A DNA stretch of 54,272 nt from Deltaproteobacteria bacterium (GTDB lineage: Bacteria; Myxococcota_A; Polyangia; Haliangiales; JADYYK01), in assembly GCA_020853705.1 (NCBI GenBank), contig JADYYK010000266.1, forward strand, positions 1 to 54,272. Reading direction: 5' to 3'. This document shows, one piece after another, positions 1 through 15,655 of this stretch. Every line of letters starts with the position of its first letter. Position 1 is the stretch's first letter. Made by a program: the position numbers and the translations under genes. The notes beneath the pieces are model-generated. The model made no database searches. It saw nothing but the letters and a program-made list of their open reading frames with translations, and was not told where the DNA came from.

Positions 1-61
1 CCCCGTCCGTCGGGGGGGGTGAGTGGGGCCGGCCAGCCCCTCCGGGCCGCCCCTATCGCGA

Positions 62-93
62 GGGGGGGAGGGGGGGGGGCGGGGGTGGCGGGG
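62..93 (+). other. G-run tract, potential G-quadruplex
   Basis: Four or more G-runs lie close together on the plus strand: 62-68, 70-79, 81-85 and 90-93, separated by loops of 1, 1 and 4 nt. This matches the simple rule for intramolecular G-quadruplexes (four runs of three or more G, short loops). It lies about 240 bp upstream of the first supported gene, on its sense strand. A regulatory role is inference only; the tract could also simply be a homopolymer-rich spacer. Confidence 0.5.
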
Positions 94-100
94 CCGCGGG

Positions 101-282
101 GCGTTTCAGCGGAAGCGCGTGCGGGGGATTGCGCGAGATGCGGGACCGCAGGGCGTTTCAGCGGAAGCGCGCGCGGGGGGATTGCGCGAGATGCGGGGCC
201 GCAGGGCGTTTCAGCGGAAGCGCGCGGGGGGGGATTGCGCGAGATGCGGGGCCGCAGGGCGTTTCAGCGGAAGCGCCCGCGA
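101..282 (+). repeat. 52-53 bp tandem repeat, about 3.5 copies, each with a small hairpin
   Basis: Units start at 101, 153, 206 and 259, giving periods of 52, 53 and 53. Each begins with an 18-nt element that folds as a 7-bp stem (GCGTTTC/GAAGCGC, one G-T pair) around a 4-nt loop, followed by a G-rich 34-35 nt spacer ending in a conserved GGGCCGCAGG-like block. The last unit decays after about 24 nt, and a degenerate GCGTCTC follows at 294. Frames are open through it on both strands, but the period is not a multiple of three, so it is unlikely to be coding. Apart from the repeats and the G-run tract, bases 1-331 show no supported gene. Confidence 0.8.
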
Positions 283-331
283 GGGGCCGCGGGGCGTCTC
301 CTTCGCTGAACGTTTCGGACCGGACGGGCGC

Positions 332-1524
332 ATGGTACGAGGGGGCATGCGCGCACGGGCGTCGCGGTGGCTGGGATGGTGCGCGGCGTTGGTGGTCGCG
401 GCGGTGGGAGGTTGTCGGCGCGAGGCGCCGCGGGCCGAGGTGCAGCTGTGGCATACGTTCGATCCGGCCGAGGCGGCCACGCTGGGGCGAGCGCTGGCGG
501 GGGCGCCGGTGCGGGCGGCGACGCGGGCGGTGGCCTTCGAGCGCGCGCAGAACGTGCTGCGTGCTGCGCTGGAGCGTGGCGGCGACGAGTGTCCTGATGT
601 GGCGCGGGTCGATGCGGCGTGGATCCCTGGGCTGGCGCGGCGCGGGCTGCTGGCGGAGGCGCCGCCCGAGCTGCTGAGCGGCGCGGCGGTGGAGCCGGCG
701 GCGGCGGCGCTGGCGGAGTACGAGGGGCGGCGCTACGGGGTGGCCCAGACCTTCGGGTGTCTGGCGGTGATCGAGCGTGGCGGCGGTGGCGCTGGCGTTG
801 CGTTGCAGTCGCTCGATCAGCTGGGTGAGCGGCTCGTGGGCGGCTGTGTGGCCGCCGACGCGGATGGGGGGCCGCGCTGCGAAGTGGCGCTGGAGGCGGA
901 TGGCTTCTGGGCGCTGCCGTGGATCTTCGCCGAGGGCGGCGCGCTGGTGGATCCGGCGGCGCGCACGGTGTCGATCGATGAGGCGCCGGCGCAGCGGGCG
1001 CTGGGGCGGCTGGCGGCGCTGGCGCGCGGGCGTGCGCTGGCGGGGGATCCGGTCGCGGCGCTGGCGCGTGGTGAGCTGCCGCTGGTGGTCGAGGGACCCT
1101 GGGTGCTGGGGCGGCTGGGTGGGTCGGAGGTGCGGGTGACGGCGTTTCCGGCGGCGCCGGATGGGCAGCCGTCGGCGCCGGTAGTGGGGCAGATCTGGGT
1201 GGTCGGGCGCTGCTCGCGCGCGCCGACGCGAGCCTGGCGGCTCATCGAACACCTGGTGTCGGCGCCGGTGGCGGCGCGCTTCGCGCGTGAGACCTTCGCG
1301 CCGCCGGCGCTGGTGGCGGCGCGTGGCGAGGCGCCCGCCGTGGTGCAGGCCTTCGTGACGGCGTGCCCGGCGCGCACGCTGCCGCGGCACGAGATCTCGT
1401 CGGCGCTGTTCGATGATCTGACGCCGGCGGTGGGCGCGGTGCTGCGTGGCGAGGCCACCCCGACCGAGGCCATGGTTGACGTCGCGCGCGGCTGGCGGCG
1501 ACGGCTGGCCGCGCTGGAGGCGCC

Positions 1525-1528
<4 letters not shown>
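332..1528 (+). CDS. Extracellular solute-binding lipoprotein (ABC family 1-like)
   Basis: Probably a membrane-anchored periplasmic binding protein. The N-terminus is a lipoprotein signal: basic start, hydrophobic stretch, then a V-G-G-C lipobox about 23 residues after the ATG at 347. The mature part opens with an LWHTFD-like strand and later has VVEGPWVLG and a PVVGQIWVV segment, as in family 1 sugar-type binding proteins. Length is about 398 aa, usual for the family. The frame stays open upstream to 23, but that part runs through tandem repeats, so the start is placed at ATG 332; ATG 347 is equally possible and neither has a good ribosome site. The stop overlaps the start of the sensor kinase and no permease or ATPase is nearby, which suggests it feeds a ligand signal to the kinase rather than a transporter. 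The ligand is unknown. Confidence 0.75.
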
Positions 1529-3735
<2,207 letters not shown>

Positions 3736-3738
3736 GCC

Positions 3739-5115
<1,377 letters not shown>

Positions 5116-5121
5116 CGCGGG

Positions 5122-6060
<939 letters not shown>

Positions 6061-6066
6061 CGCCCG

Positions 6067-6432
6067 CTACTCTTCGCCTCGATAGACGCAGCGCGAGTCG
6101 CAGGTCTCGAACACGGTGACCGCGCTGAGCACCGGCAGCTTGGCCTTGATGCGGTCCCACAGCCAGCGCGCCAGGAGCTCGCTGGTGGGATTCTCGAGGC
6201 CCGGGATCTCGTTCAGATAGTAGTGATCCAGCTGCTTGCGCAGCGGCTCGACGATGTCGTCGAGCACGCCAAAATCGATGAACCAGCCTGTGTTGGCGTC
6301 GACCGGGCCGGTGACGGTCAGCTCGAACTTGAAGCTGTGGCCGTGCAGGCGCTGGCACTGGTGGCCGGGGGGGACGTTGGGCAGCCGGTGGGCGGCCTCG
6401 AAGCGATACTCGCGAACCAGATCTACCTTCAT
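6067..6432 (-). CDS. queD: 6-carboxytetrahydropterin synthase QueD (PTPS family)
   Basis: 121 aa, the usual length for QueD. It converts dihydroneopterin triphosphate to 6-carboxy-tetrahydropterin, the second step of queuosine/7-deazaguanine synthesis. Zinc ligands are visible as His15 (AAHRL) and His30/His32 (LHGHSF), with catalytic Cys26 just ahead in the CQRLHGH segment. WFIDFGVL, LDHYYLN, NPTSE and the C-terminal TVFET block are family signatures. No queC, queE or queF is in the window, so the rest of the pathway must be elsewhere. A mammalian-type pterin role (PTPS) is less likely given the CxxxHGH spacing and the short length. Confidence 0.9.
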   Translation of the reverse strand: MKVDLVREYRFEAAHRLPNVPPGHQCQRLHGHSFKFELTVTGPVDANTGWFIDFGVLDDIVEPLRKQLDHYYLNEIPGLENPTSELLARWLWDRIKAKLPVLSAVTVFETCDSRCVYRGEE

Positions 6433-6461
6433 GACGCGCGGCAGCCTACCATGGGGCGCTC

Positions 6462-7739
6462 GTGACCGCTGCGCCGGCCTCCGGCGGGCCCTGGGCCCGC
6501 GTCCGCACCACCTTCGCCGAGTATCGCTCGCTCGATCGGCGTGTGCACTGGCTGGCCTTCGCGCGCGCGGTCAACACCGTCGGCTTCTCGATCGTGCTGC
6601 CCTTCATGGCGGTGTACCTGCACAAGACGCGCGGGGTGTCGGGCGTCGGCTATGGCGCGATCTACTTCGTGGCCGGGGTGGCCTCGGCGCTGTCCCAGGG
6701 GCTGGCCGGCGAGCTGGCGGATCGCTACGGGCGCCGGGTCGTGATGCTGACCGGGCTGGGTTCGCGCGCGGTCAACCTGGCCGCGCTGGGGCTGGCCATC
6801 GAGCGCCACGCGTCGATCGCGGTGCTGGCCGCCCTGGTCATCTCCAACGCCACGCTGCGCGGGCTGTTCGAGCCGGCGGCCTCGGCGGCGGTGGCCGATC
6901 TGACCCCGCCCGAGCGCCGCGTGGCCGCCTATGGCCTGCAGAAGATCGGCGTCAACGTGGGCTGGGCGCTGGGGCCGGCCATCGGCGGCTACCTGACCTC
7001 GGCGTCGTACGGCCTGCTGTTCTACTGCGCGGCGCCGGTGACGCTGCTGGCGGCGTGGGCGGCGGCGCAGGTGCGCGACGCCGATCTGCAGCGCCTGGTG
7101 GCGCGCCGCGGCGAGGTGCCGGCGCAGGCCGCGAACCTCACGAGCAGCGCGAGCCCACAGGGCAAGCTGCCGGTCGAGTTCCTGGTCCTCCTGGCGCTGG
7201 CCTTCCTGATGTCGGTGGCGACCACGCAGGTGTTCTCCACGCTGTCGGTCTACAGCGAGGAGCTCTTGCACCTGCCGCGCAGCAGAGTCGGCCTGATCTA
7301 CACCATCAACGGCGTCATCGTGGTGGCGCTGCAGATCCCCGCGGTGGCGCTGATCGGTCGCGTCGGGGTCGGCCGCGCGCTGGTGTTCGGGCCGGTCATG
7401 TATGCGCTGGGCTACGCAGCGTTCGGCTGGGCCGGCGGCTTTCCGGTGCTGGCCGCGGTGATGGCCTTCATCACCCTGGGCGAGATGATGCTGTCCCCGG
7501 CGCAGACGTCGACCGCGGCCGACCTCGGCGACCCGGCGCGCCTGGGGCGCGCCATGGGGCTGTTCGGCCTGGCCCAGCAGCTCGGCGTCTCGGTCGGCCC
7601 GGTGGTCGGCGGCCTGGCCATCGATCACCTCGGCCACAGCCACATCACCATGTGGCTGACCCTGGCCGCCCTGCCCGCGCTGGTCGCGCTCGGCTACGGT
7701 GTGATGGCCCGCCGCATCGTCACGCGCGCACAGCGCTGA
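6462..7739 (+). CDS. MFS transporter (drug/H+ antiporter-like)
   Basis: 425 aa with about 12 hydrophobic segments in two six-helix halves separated by a hydrophilic central loop (about 200-235). The loop between helices 2 and 3 carries the MFS motif A variant LADRYGRRVV. A second cluster of Gly/Pro-rich helices follows at about 240-415, with SVGPVVGG near the end, resembling motif C seen in antiporters. The start is GTG 6462; a TACCAT hexamer lies 9 nt upstream with no Shine-Dalgarno site. The gene is divergent from queD, with 29 bp between their start codons. Substrate is unknown; efflux of a small amphipathic compound is the usual guess for this subgroup. Confidence 0.85.
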   Translation: MTAAPASGGPWARVRTTFAEYRSLDRRVHWLAFARAVNTVGFSIVLPFMAVYLHKTRGVSGVGYGAIYFVAGVASALSQGLAGELADRYGRRVVMLTGLGSRAVNLAALGLAIERHASIAVLAALVISNATLRGLFEPAASAAVADLTPPERRVAAYGLQKIGVNVGWALGPAIGGYLTSASYGLLFYCAAPVTLLAAWAAAQVRDADLQRLVARRGEVPAQAANLTSSASPQGKLPVEFLVLLALAFLMSVATTQVFSTLSVYSEELLHLPRSRVGLIYTINGVIVVALQIPAVALIGRVGVGRALVFGPVMYALGYAAFGWAGGFPVLAAVMAFITLGEMMLSPAQTSTAADLGDPARLGRAMGLFGLAQQLGVSVGPVVGGLAIDHLGHSHITMWLTLAALPALVALGYGVMARRIVTRAQR

Positions 7740-7742
7740 CGG

Positions 7743-8025
7743 TCAGCGCCGGCGCGGCCTCCGCCGGCGTGTGGCGGTCTCCGCGAGCAGGGCCTCGAGG
7801 CCCGCGACGAGATCACGCTGGTCCAGCGCACGCTCGAGGTCGCCGAGGACCGCGCGCACCGACCTGCAAGCGCGCCGACTCGACGAAGGCGATGGCCTCG
7901 CGCGCGGTGTGGCGGCGCGACCACGCGGCCCAGTATTCGGCCTTGGCGTGGGCGGCCTCGGCCCAGCCGCGCTGGGCGAAGGCGCGCAGCGCAGCGTCCC
8001 GCGCGGCCTGGGCGCGGGTCGCCAT
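7743..8025 (-). pseudogene. Small unknown gene with an apparent frameshift
   Basis: The ATG at 8025 overlaps the stop of the upstream lipoprotein gene (TGATG), indicating translational coupling. The first about 54 residues (rich in Ala, Arg, Trp; AHAKAEYWAAWSRR, TAREAIAFVESARLQ) look like a compact helical protein. In the starting frame the product then turns into Gly/Pro/Arg-rich sequence and stops at 7813. Moving forward one base near 7856-7866 gives a coherent continuation (VLGDLERALDQRDLVAGLEALLAE) that stops at 7743, only 3 bp from the converging MFS stop. I read this as one gene of about 95 aa with a one-base insertion or a sequencing error. Family not recognised. Confidence 0.55.
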
Positions 8026-8366
8026 CAGTCGCCGACGCAGACGCCGCGCATGCGCTGCGGGCTGTTCTTCGACTCGATGACGGCGCAGTCCCAGCCCTGG
8101 CCCAGGAACTCGCACTGGGCGAACGCCGAGCAGGGCAGCAGGCAGACGCCGCCCTCGCGGGCCATGCAGATGCTGCCCCGGGTGCAGTCGCTGTCGCTGT
8201 CACAGTTCAGGGTGCAAAAGCCCCCCGGGTAGTCGCGCGCGGGCAGGCAGCGCTCGCTGCACTCGGCGTTATCGCGGCAGCGACCGCCGACGTCGGGGCC
8301 GAGGTCGCCGTCGGCGCAGCCCGCACAGGCCGCGGCGAGCAGCGCACACAGGAGGGACCTCCACAT
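8025..8366 (-). CDS. Cys-rich putative lipoprotein
   Basis: 113 aa. The N-terminus is Met-Trp-Arg, a hydrophobic run and then ACAGC, a plausible though not canonical lipobox. The mature chain has about twelve cysteines with repeated C-x(4-6)-C spacing and acidic patches (DNAECSERC, CDSDSDC), resembling the disulfide-rich Dickkopf/EGF-like modules often seen in myxobacterial lipoproteins. The same frame is open upstream to 8669, but that part is antisense to the next gene, and GGAG 5 nt before ATG 8366 supports the short start. Function unknown; probably periplasmic or surface. Confidence 0.65.
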   Translation of the reverse strand: MWRSLLCALLAAACAGCADGDLGPDVGGRCRDNAECSERCLPARDYPGGFCTLNCDSDSDCTRGSICMAREGGVCLLPCSAFAQCEFLGQGWDCAVIESKNSPQRMRGVCVGD

Positions 8367-8393
8367 GCGCTCCACGATACACGGGAGCCGCGG

Positions 8394-8421
8394 TTGCTGC
8401 GACAGCCGGCGCGGGTACACT
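8394..8421 (+). promoter_or_regulatory. Candidate sigma70 promoter for the 8428 lipoprotein gene
   Basis: TTGCTG at 8394-8399 and TACACT at 8416-8421 are separated by 16 bp. The -10-like hexamer ends only 6 nt before the GTG start at 8428, so the transcript would be leaderless or nearly so. It lies in the 61-bp gap between two divergent lipoprotein genes. Confidence 0.45.
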
Positions 8422-8427
8422 GAGGGA

Positions 8428-8925
8428 GTGCCTCGCACCAAGGTTACCCTGACGCTGACGCTGGCGGCCGCGCTGGCGCTGCTGGCGCTGGCGGGCTGCC
8501 CGACCCCGGGCGGGCGTCCCAGCGGGGCCTGTGTGATCGATGACGACTGTGGCGGCGGTGGCAGCGTGTGCACCCGGCCGTCGCTGTGCTCGGCGCGACC
8601 GGGGGCCATCACGATCCGGTGGACGGTGGACGGCGTGACGCCGACGCTGGCAGCGCCCGGCGGCTGCACCGCGGTGGGCGATCTGCGCGTCGAGATCGTG
8701 TTCTCGGGCGGCTTCGAGCAGCTGGTCTACGCCCCGGTCCCGTGCGCGCCGGGGCAGACGCGGATCGATGACCTGCCGCTCGATCTGGTCGAGCAGGTGG
8801 TGCTGCGCCGGGTCTCCGGTGGTGGTGACGTGCTGGTCGCGCAGGCCACCGACCTGGCCGCCCGGGATGACGGCGGCATCGGCTCCAGCGAGCTGGCGGT
8901 GAACATGCCGCTGCGCACACGCTGA
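8428..8925 (+). CDS. Putative lipoprotein, unknown function
   Basis: 165 aa from GTG 8428. The signal sequence is a Leu/Ala-rich stretch ending in the lipobox LAGC. The mature part starts with a short Cys-rich segment (GACVIDDDCGGG then VCTRPSLC), as in many myxobacterial lipoproteins, followed by a beta-rich domain of about 110 aa with no recognised family. The open frame begins at ATG 8365, but 21 extra residues before a signal peptide would be odd, and a TACACT element 6 nt before the GTG supports the shorter start. It is divergent from the Cys-rich lipoprotein gene. Confidence 0.65.
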   Translation: MPRTKVTLTLTLAAALALLALAGCPTPGGRPSGACVIDDDCGGGGSVCTRPSLCSARPGAITIRWTVDGVTPTLAAPGGCTAVGDLRVEIVFSGGFEQLVYAPVPCAPGQTRIDDLPLDLVEQVVLRRVSGGGDVLVAQATDLAARDDGGIGSSELAVNMPLRTR

Positions 8926-8978
8926 ACCGCGCTCGCCGCGGTGGAAAAAGCCTGCGACTTGGGTACAGTGCCCAGGCC

Positions 8979-11041
<2,063 letters not shown>

Positions 11042-11042
11042 G

Positions 11043-12451
<1,409 letters not shown>

Positions 12452-12455
<4 letters not shown>

Positions 12456-13882
12456 CCGCGACGGCGACTGGCAACCCCGACAGCTTCGACCTGGTCGTCA
12501 TCGGCGCCGGGCCCGGTGGCTATGTCGCCGCCATCCGCGCGGCGCAGCTGGGCCTGCGCGCGGCGGTGGTCGAGCGTGACGCCCTGGGCGGGATCTGCCT
12601 CAACTGGGGCTGCATCCCGACCAAGGCGCTGCTCAAGTCCGCCGAGGTGCTGGAGACCTGCAAGAAGGCGGCAGATTTTGGCGTGCTGGTGAAGAACCTC
12701 GAGTTCGACTTCAAGGTCATCATCGACCGCTCGCGCAAGGTCGCGGCCACCATGGAGCGCGGCGTCACCTTCCTGTTCAAGAAGAACAAGATCCCGCACA
12801 TCCCGGGCACCGCGCGGCTGACCGGCAAGCCGGGCACCGTCGAGGTCACGGGGCCGGACGGTGGCAAGCGCATGCTGACCGCCAGGCACATCATCGTGGC
12901 CACTGGGGCGCGCGCGCGGTCGCTGCCCGGCATCACCCCCGACGGCAAGCGCATCATCACGTACCGCGAGGCCATGGTGCTGCCCCAGCAGCCCAGGAGC
13001 ATGATCATCCTCGGCGCCGGGGCCATCGGCGTCGAGTTCGCGTCGTTCTACCGGTCACTGGGCACCGAGGTGACGCTGGTCGAGTACATGCCGACGGTGG
13101 TGCCGCTGGAGGACCACGAGGTCGCCGACGTGGTCACGCGGGCCTTCAAGAAGCGCGGCATGCAGCTGCTCACTGCGACCAAGGTCACCGGCGCGCGCGC
13201 GACCGACGCCGGCGTCGAGGTCATGGTCGAGGACGCCAAGGGTGGCAACCCGCGCACGCTGACGGCGGACGTCGCGCTGGTCGCCATCGGCATCCAGCCC
13301 AACACCCAGGACCTCGGGCTGGAGGCGGCCGGCGTCAAGCTCGACCCCAAGGGCTACATCGTGATCGACGACCGCACCTTGGCCACCAGCGCCCCGGGGG
13401 TGTACGCCATCGGCGACGTCACCGGGCCGCCCGCGCTGGCGCACACCGCGTCGCAGGAGGGCGTCAACTGTGTCGAGCTGCTGGCGGGGCTGAAACCGCA
13501 GCCCATCGACTACGAACGCATCATCGCCTGCACCTTCTGCCACCCCGAGATCGGGTCGATCGGCTACACCGAGGCGCGCGCCAAGGCCGAGGGCAAGGAC
13601 TACAAGGTCGGCCGCTTCCCGTTCCGCGCCAACGGCAAGGCGGTCGCCGCCGCCGACGTCGAGGGCATGGTCAAGGTCATCTTCGACGCCAAGCATGGCG
13701 AGCTGCTGGGGGCGCACATCGTGGGCCCGGGCGCGACCGACCTCATCGCCGAGATGGGCCTCCTGCACGGGGCCGAGGCGACCTCGTACGACGTGATGGC
13801 CACGATCCACGCCCACCCGACGCTGGCGGAGGCGCTGAAGGAAGCCGTGGAAGACGCCTACGGCCATGCTATCCACATTTGA
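12452..13882 (+). CDS. lpdA: Dihydrolipoyl dehydrogenase (E3)
   Basis: 476 aa FAD/NAD disulfide oxidoreductase that reoxidises E2 dihydrolipoamide. An FAD-binding GAGPGGY motif (about 18-24), the redox pair Cys49-Cys54 in CLNWGC, an NAD-binding GAGAIGVEFA motif, the second FAD motif with YAIGDV, and the dimer-interface HAHPTLAEALKEA with the catalytic His-Glu are all present. ATG 12452 overlaps the E2 stop (ATGA). The frame is open 90 nt further upstream, but that is the tail of pdhC in another frame. Confidence 0.95.
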
Positions 13883-13885
13883 GAC

Positions 13886-14833
13886 ATGCGTAGACTCCCA
13901 GTCGTGACCTCGGGCGGTGGCCCGTCGCGCGCCGGCCTGGCCGAGGCGGCGCACGAGGCCGAGCCGCGCCAGCGTCACCCCGAGTGGATGAAGGTACGCC
14001 TGCCCTCGAGCGGCAGCTTCTTCGAGCTGCAGCGCAAGGTGCGCGAGCTCGGGATCCATACCGTGTGCGAGAGCGCCAGCTGCCCCAACATCGGCGAGTG
14101 CTGGACCCGGCAGGCGCTGACCATCATGATCCTGGGCAACATCTGCACCCGGTCGTGCCAGTTCTGCGACGTGCCCAATGGCCGCCCTCTGCCGCCCGAT
14201 CCTGACGAACCCGACAAGGTCGCCGCGCTGCTCGGCCAGCTGCCGCTGCGTCACACCGTGATCACGTGCGTCGACCGCGACGATCTCGAGGACGGCGGCG
14301 CGTCCCACTGGGCGCGCACGATTCGCGCCATCAAGACCCAGATCCCCGACATGACGCTGGAGGTCCTGACCGGCGACTTCCAGGGGCGCCTGGACCACGT
14401 AGACGTGGTGCTCGACGCGGCGCCCGACGTGTTCGCGCACAACCTCGAGACCACGCCCGCGCTGAGCCGCAAGGTGCGTGTGCAGGCGCGCTTCGATCGG
14501 TCGCTGGCGGTGCTGGCGCACGCCAAGACCCGCGGCGCCATCACCAAGACCGGCATCATGCTGGGCCTGGGCGAGAGCCTCGACGAGGTGCGCGACACCA
14601 TCGCGCTGGCGCGCCGCGAGGCCGCGGTCGACATCCTCACGCTGGGGCAATACCTGGCGCCCTCGAAGCAGCACCTGCCCATCGCGCGCTACGCCACCCC
14701 GGCCGAGTTCGACGAGCTGGGAGCATACGCACACAGCCTCGGCTTCGTGCACGTCGAGGCCGGCCCGCTGGTCAGGTCGAGCTACCACGCCGATGGCCAG
14801 GCCGGGCTGGTCGCGGCCGCCCGCGCGCGCTGA
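13886..14833 (+). CDS. lipA: Lipoyl synthase
   Basis: 315 aa radical SAM enzyme that inserts two sulfurs into the octanoyl group on E2. The auxiliary-cluster motif C-x4-C-x5-C (CESASCPNIGEC) and the SAM-cluster motif C-x3-C-x2-C (CTRSCQFC) are both intact, as is the C-terminal RSSYHA whose Ser ligates the auxiliary cluster. It starts 3 nt after lpdA, so cofactor assembly is co-expressed with its main client. No lipB or lplA is adjacent. After the stop, 14834-14932 holds a short GTCGAC-centred palindrome and no other clear signal. Confidence 0.96.
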   Translation: MRRLPVVTSGGGPSRAGLAEAAHEAEPRQRHPEWMKVRLPSSGSFFELQRKVRELGIHTVCESASCPNIGECWTRQALTIMILGNICTRSCQFCDVPNGRPLPPDPDEPDKVAALLGQLPLRHTVITCVDRDDLEDGGASHWARTIRAIKTQIPDMTLEVLTGDFQGRLDHVDVVLDAAPDVFAHNLETTPALSRKVRVQARFDRSLAVLAHAKTRGAITKTGIMLGLGESLDEVRDTIALARREAAVDILTLGQYLAPSKQHLPIARYATPAEFDELGAYAHSLGFVHVEAGPLVRSSYHADGQAGLVAAARAR

Positions 14834-14932
14834 AGCGTCGACGCTCGGGCGCGAGGCCCGGTAGAAGTCCGCCACCACCGCACCAGATCCTCATGGTTTG
14901 CGCCTGGTCGCGCGCTTGCATCGGGTGCGGGC

Positions 14933-15628
14933 ATGACCCCCGCGACCAAGATCACGCTGCTGTCAGCCTGCCTGACGGTCGTCCTGGCAGGCTGTGGCAA
15001 CTCCGAAGCTGAACCTGGTGATGTCGATGCAGGCGCGAGCGCAGCCGATGCCGCCGCCACGACCGACGCCACCAGCGTCGATCCCGGCCCCAACGACCCG
15101 GCGCTGCTCGGTCGCTGGGGTTTCCCCGGCGCGCTGGAGTTCGAGTTCAACGCCGATGGCAGCACCCGGGAGCTCGTCAACGGCCAGGTGACCCTGCAGG
15201 GCACCTGGCACACCGCGGCAGGCCGGCTGATCCGGCGCGGCAGCGCCCAGCGCTTCACCGAGGCCTACGGCGTCACCGGCGACCGCCTGTTCCTGAACCG
15301 CGGCCGCGCAGTGGGCGCGGCAAACGGCCTGTTCGCGACCTGGCGCTTCGACCGCTCGATCGAGAACCTCGACAGCCAGGGCAACGTGACCGCGCTGGTC
15401 GATCCCGGCGTGCTGGACCTGACGCTGCGCATGGATGGCACCGCCAGCAGCGTGGAGACCCTGGGGCCCCTCCCGCTCGTCCTCGGTCAAGGCACCTGGC
15501 AGATCGTCGGCGCTGGCGCCGCCCTGGAGGTCGAGCTCGCCATCGGCGGGGACACCACGCTGATGCAGTTCCGGCTGGATGGCGACACCCCCGCTGGCCT
15601 CGCCGTGGACCGCATCATCACGCCATAG
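14933..15628 (+). CDS. Putative lipoprotein with lipocalin-like beta domain
   Basis: 231 aa. A clear lipoprotein signal (Lys, hydrophobic run, lipobox VLAGC) is followed by an Ala/Asp-rich tether of about 30 aa. The rest is a beta-rich domain opening with LLGRWGFPGALEFEFNADGS, the G-x-W followed by Asn-Asp-Gly-Ser pattern seen in lipocalin-like stress proteins; a second similar strand set (GQVTLQGTWHT) supports that reading. No catalytic residues are evident. It stands alone, 99 bp after lipA. Function unknown. Confidence 0.65.
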   Translation: MTPATKITLLSACLTVVLAGCGNSEAEPGDVDAGASAADAAATTDATSVDPGPNDPALLGRWGFPGALEFEFNADGSTRELVNGQVTLQGTWHTAAGRLIRRGSAQRFTEAYGVTGDRLFLNRGRAVGAANGLFATWRFDRSIENLDSQGNVTALVDPGVLDLTLRMDGTASSVETLGPLPLVLGQGTWQIVGAGAALEVELAIGGDTTLMQFRLDGDTPAGLAVDRIITP

Positions 15629-15655
15629 CGGCGCCGAGATGTGCGATCCTGGGGC

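Noticed and set aside
101..282. CRISPR array
   Set aside because: Units are directly repeated with near-identical spacers, so there are no unique spacers, and no cas genes are in the window.
23..331. N-terminal extension of the first lipoprotein through the tandem repeats
   Set aside because: The open frame comes from GC bias. The repeat period is not a multiple of three, and a signal peptide after about 105 extra residues would not work.
8025..8669. Long version of the Cys-rich protein (214 residues)
   Set aside because: The first 101 residues are antisense to the 8428 gene, while GGAG and a signal-type sequence mark ATG 8366.
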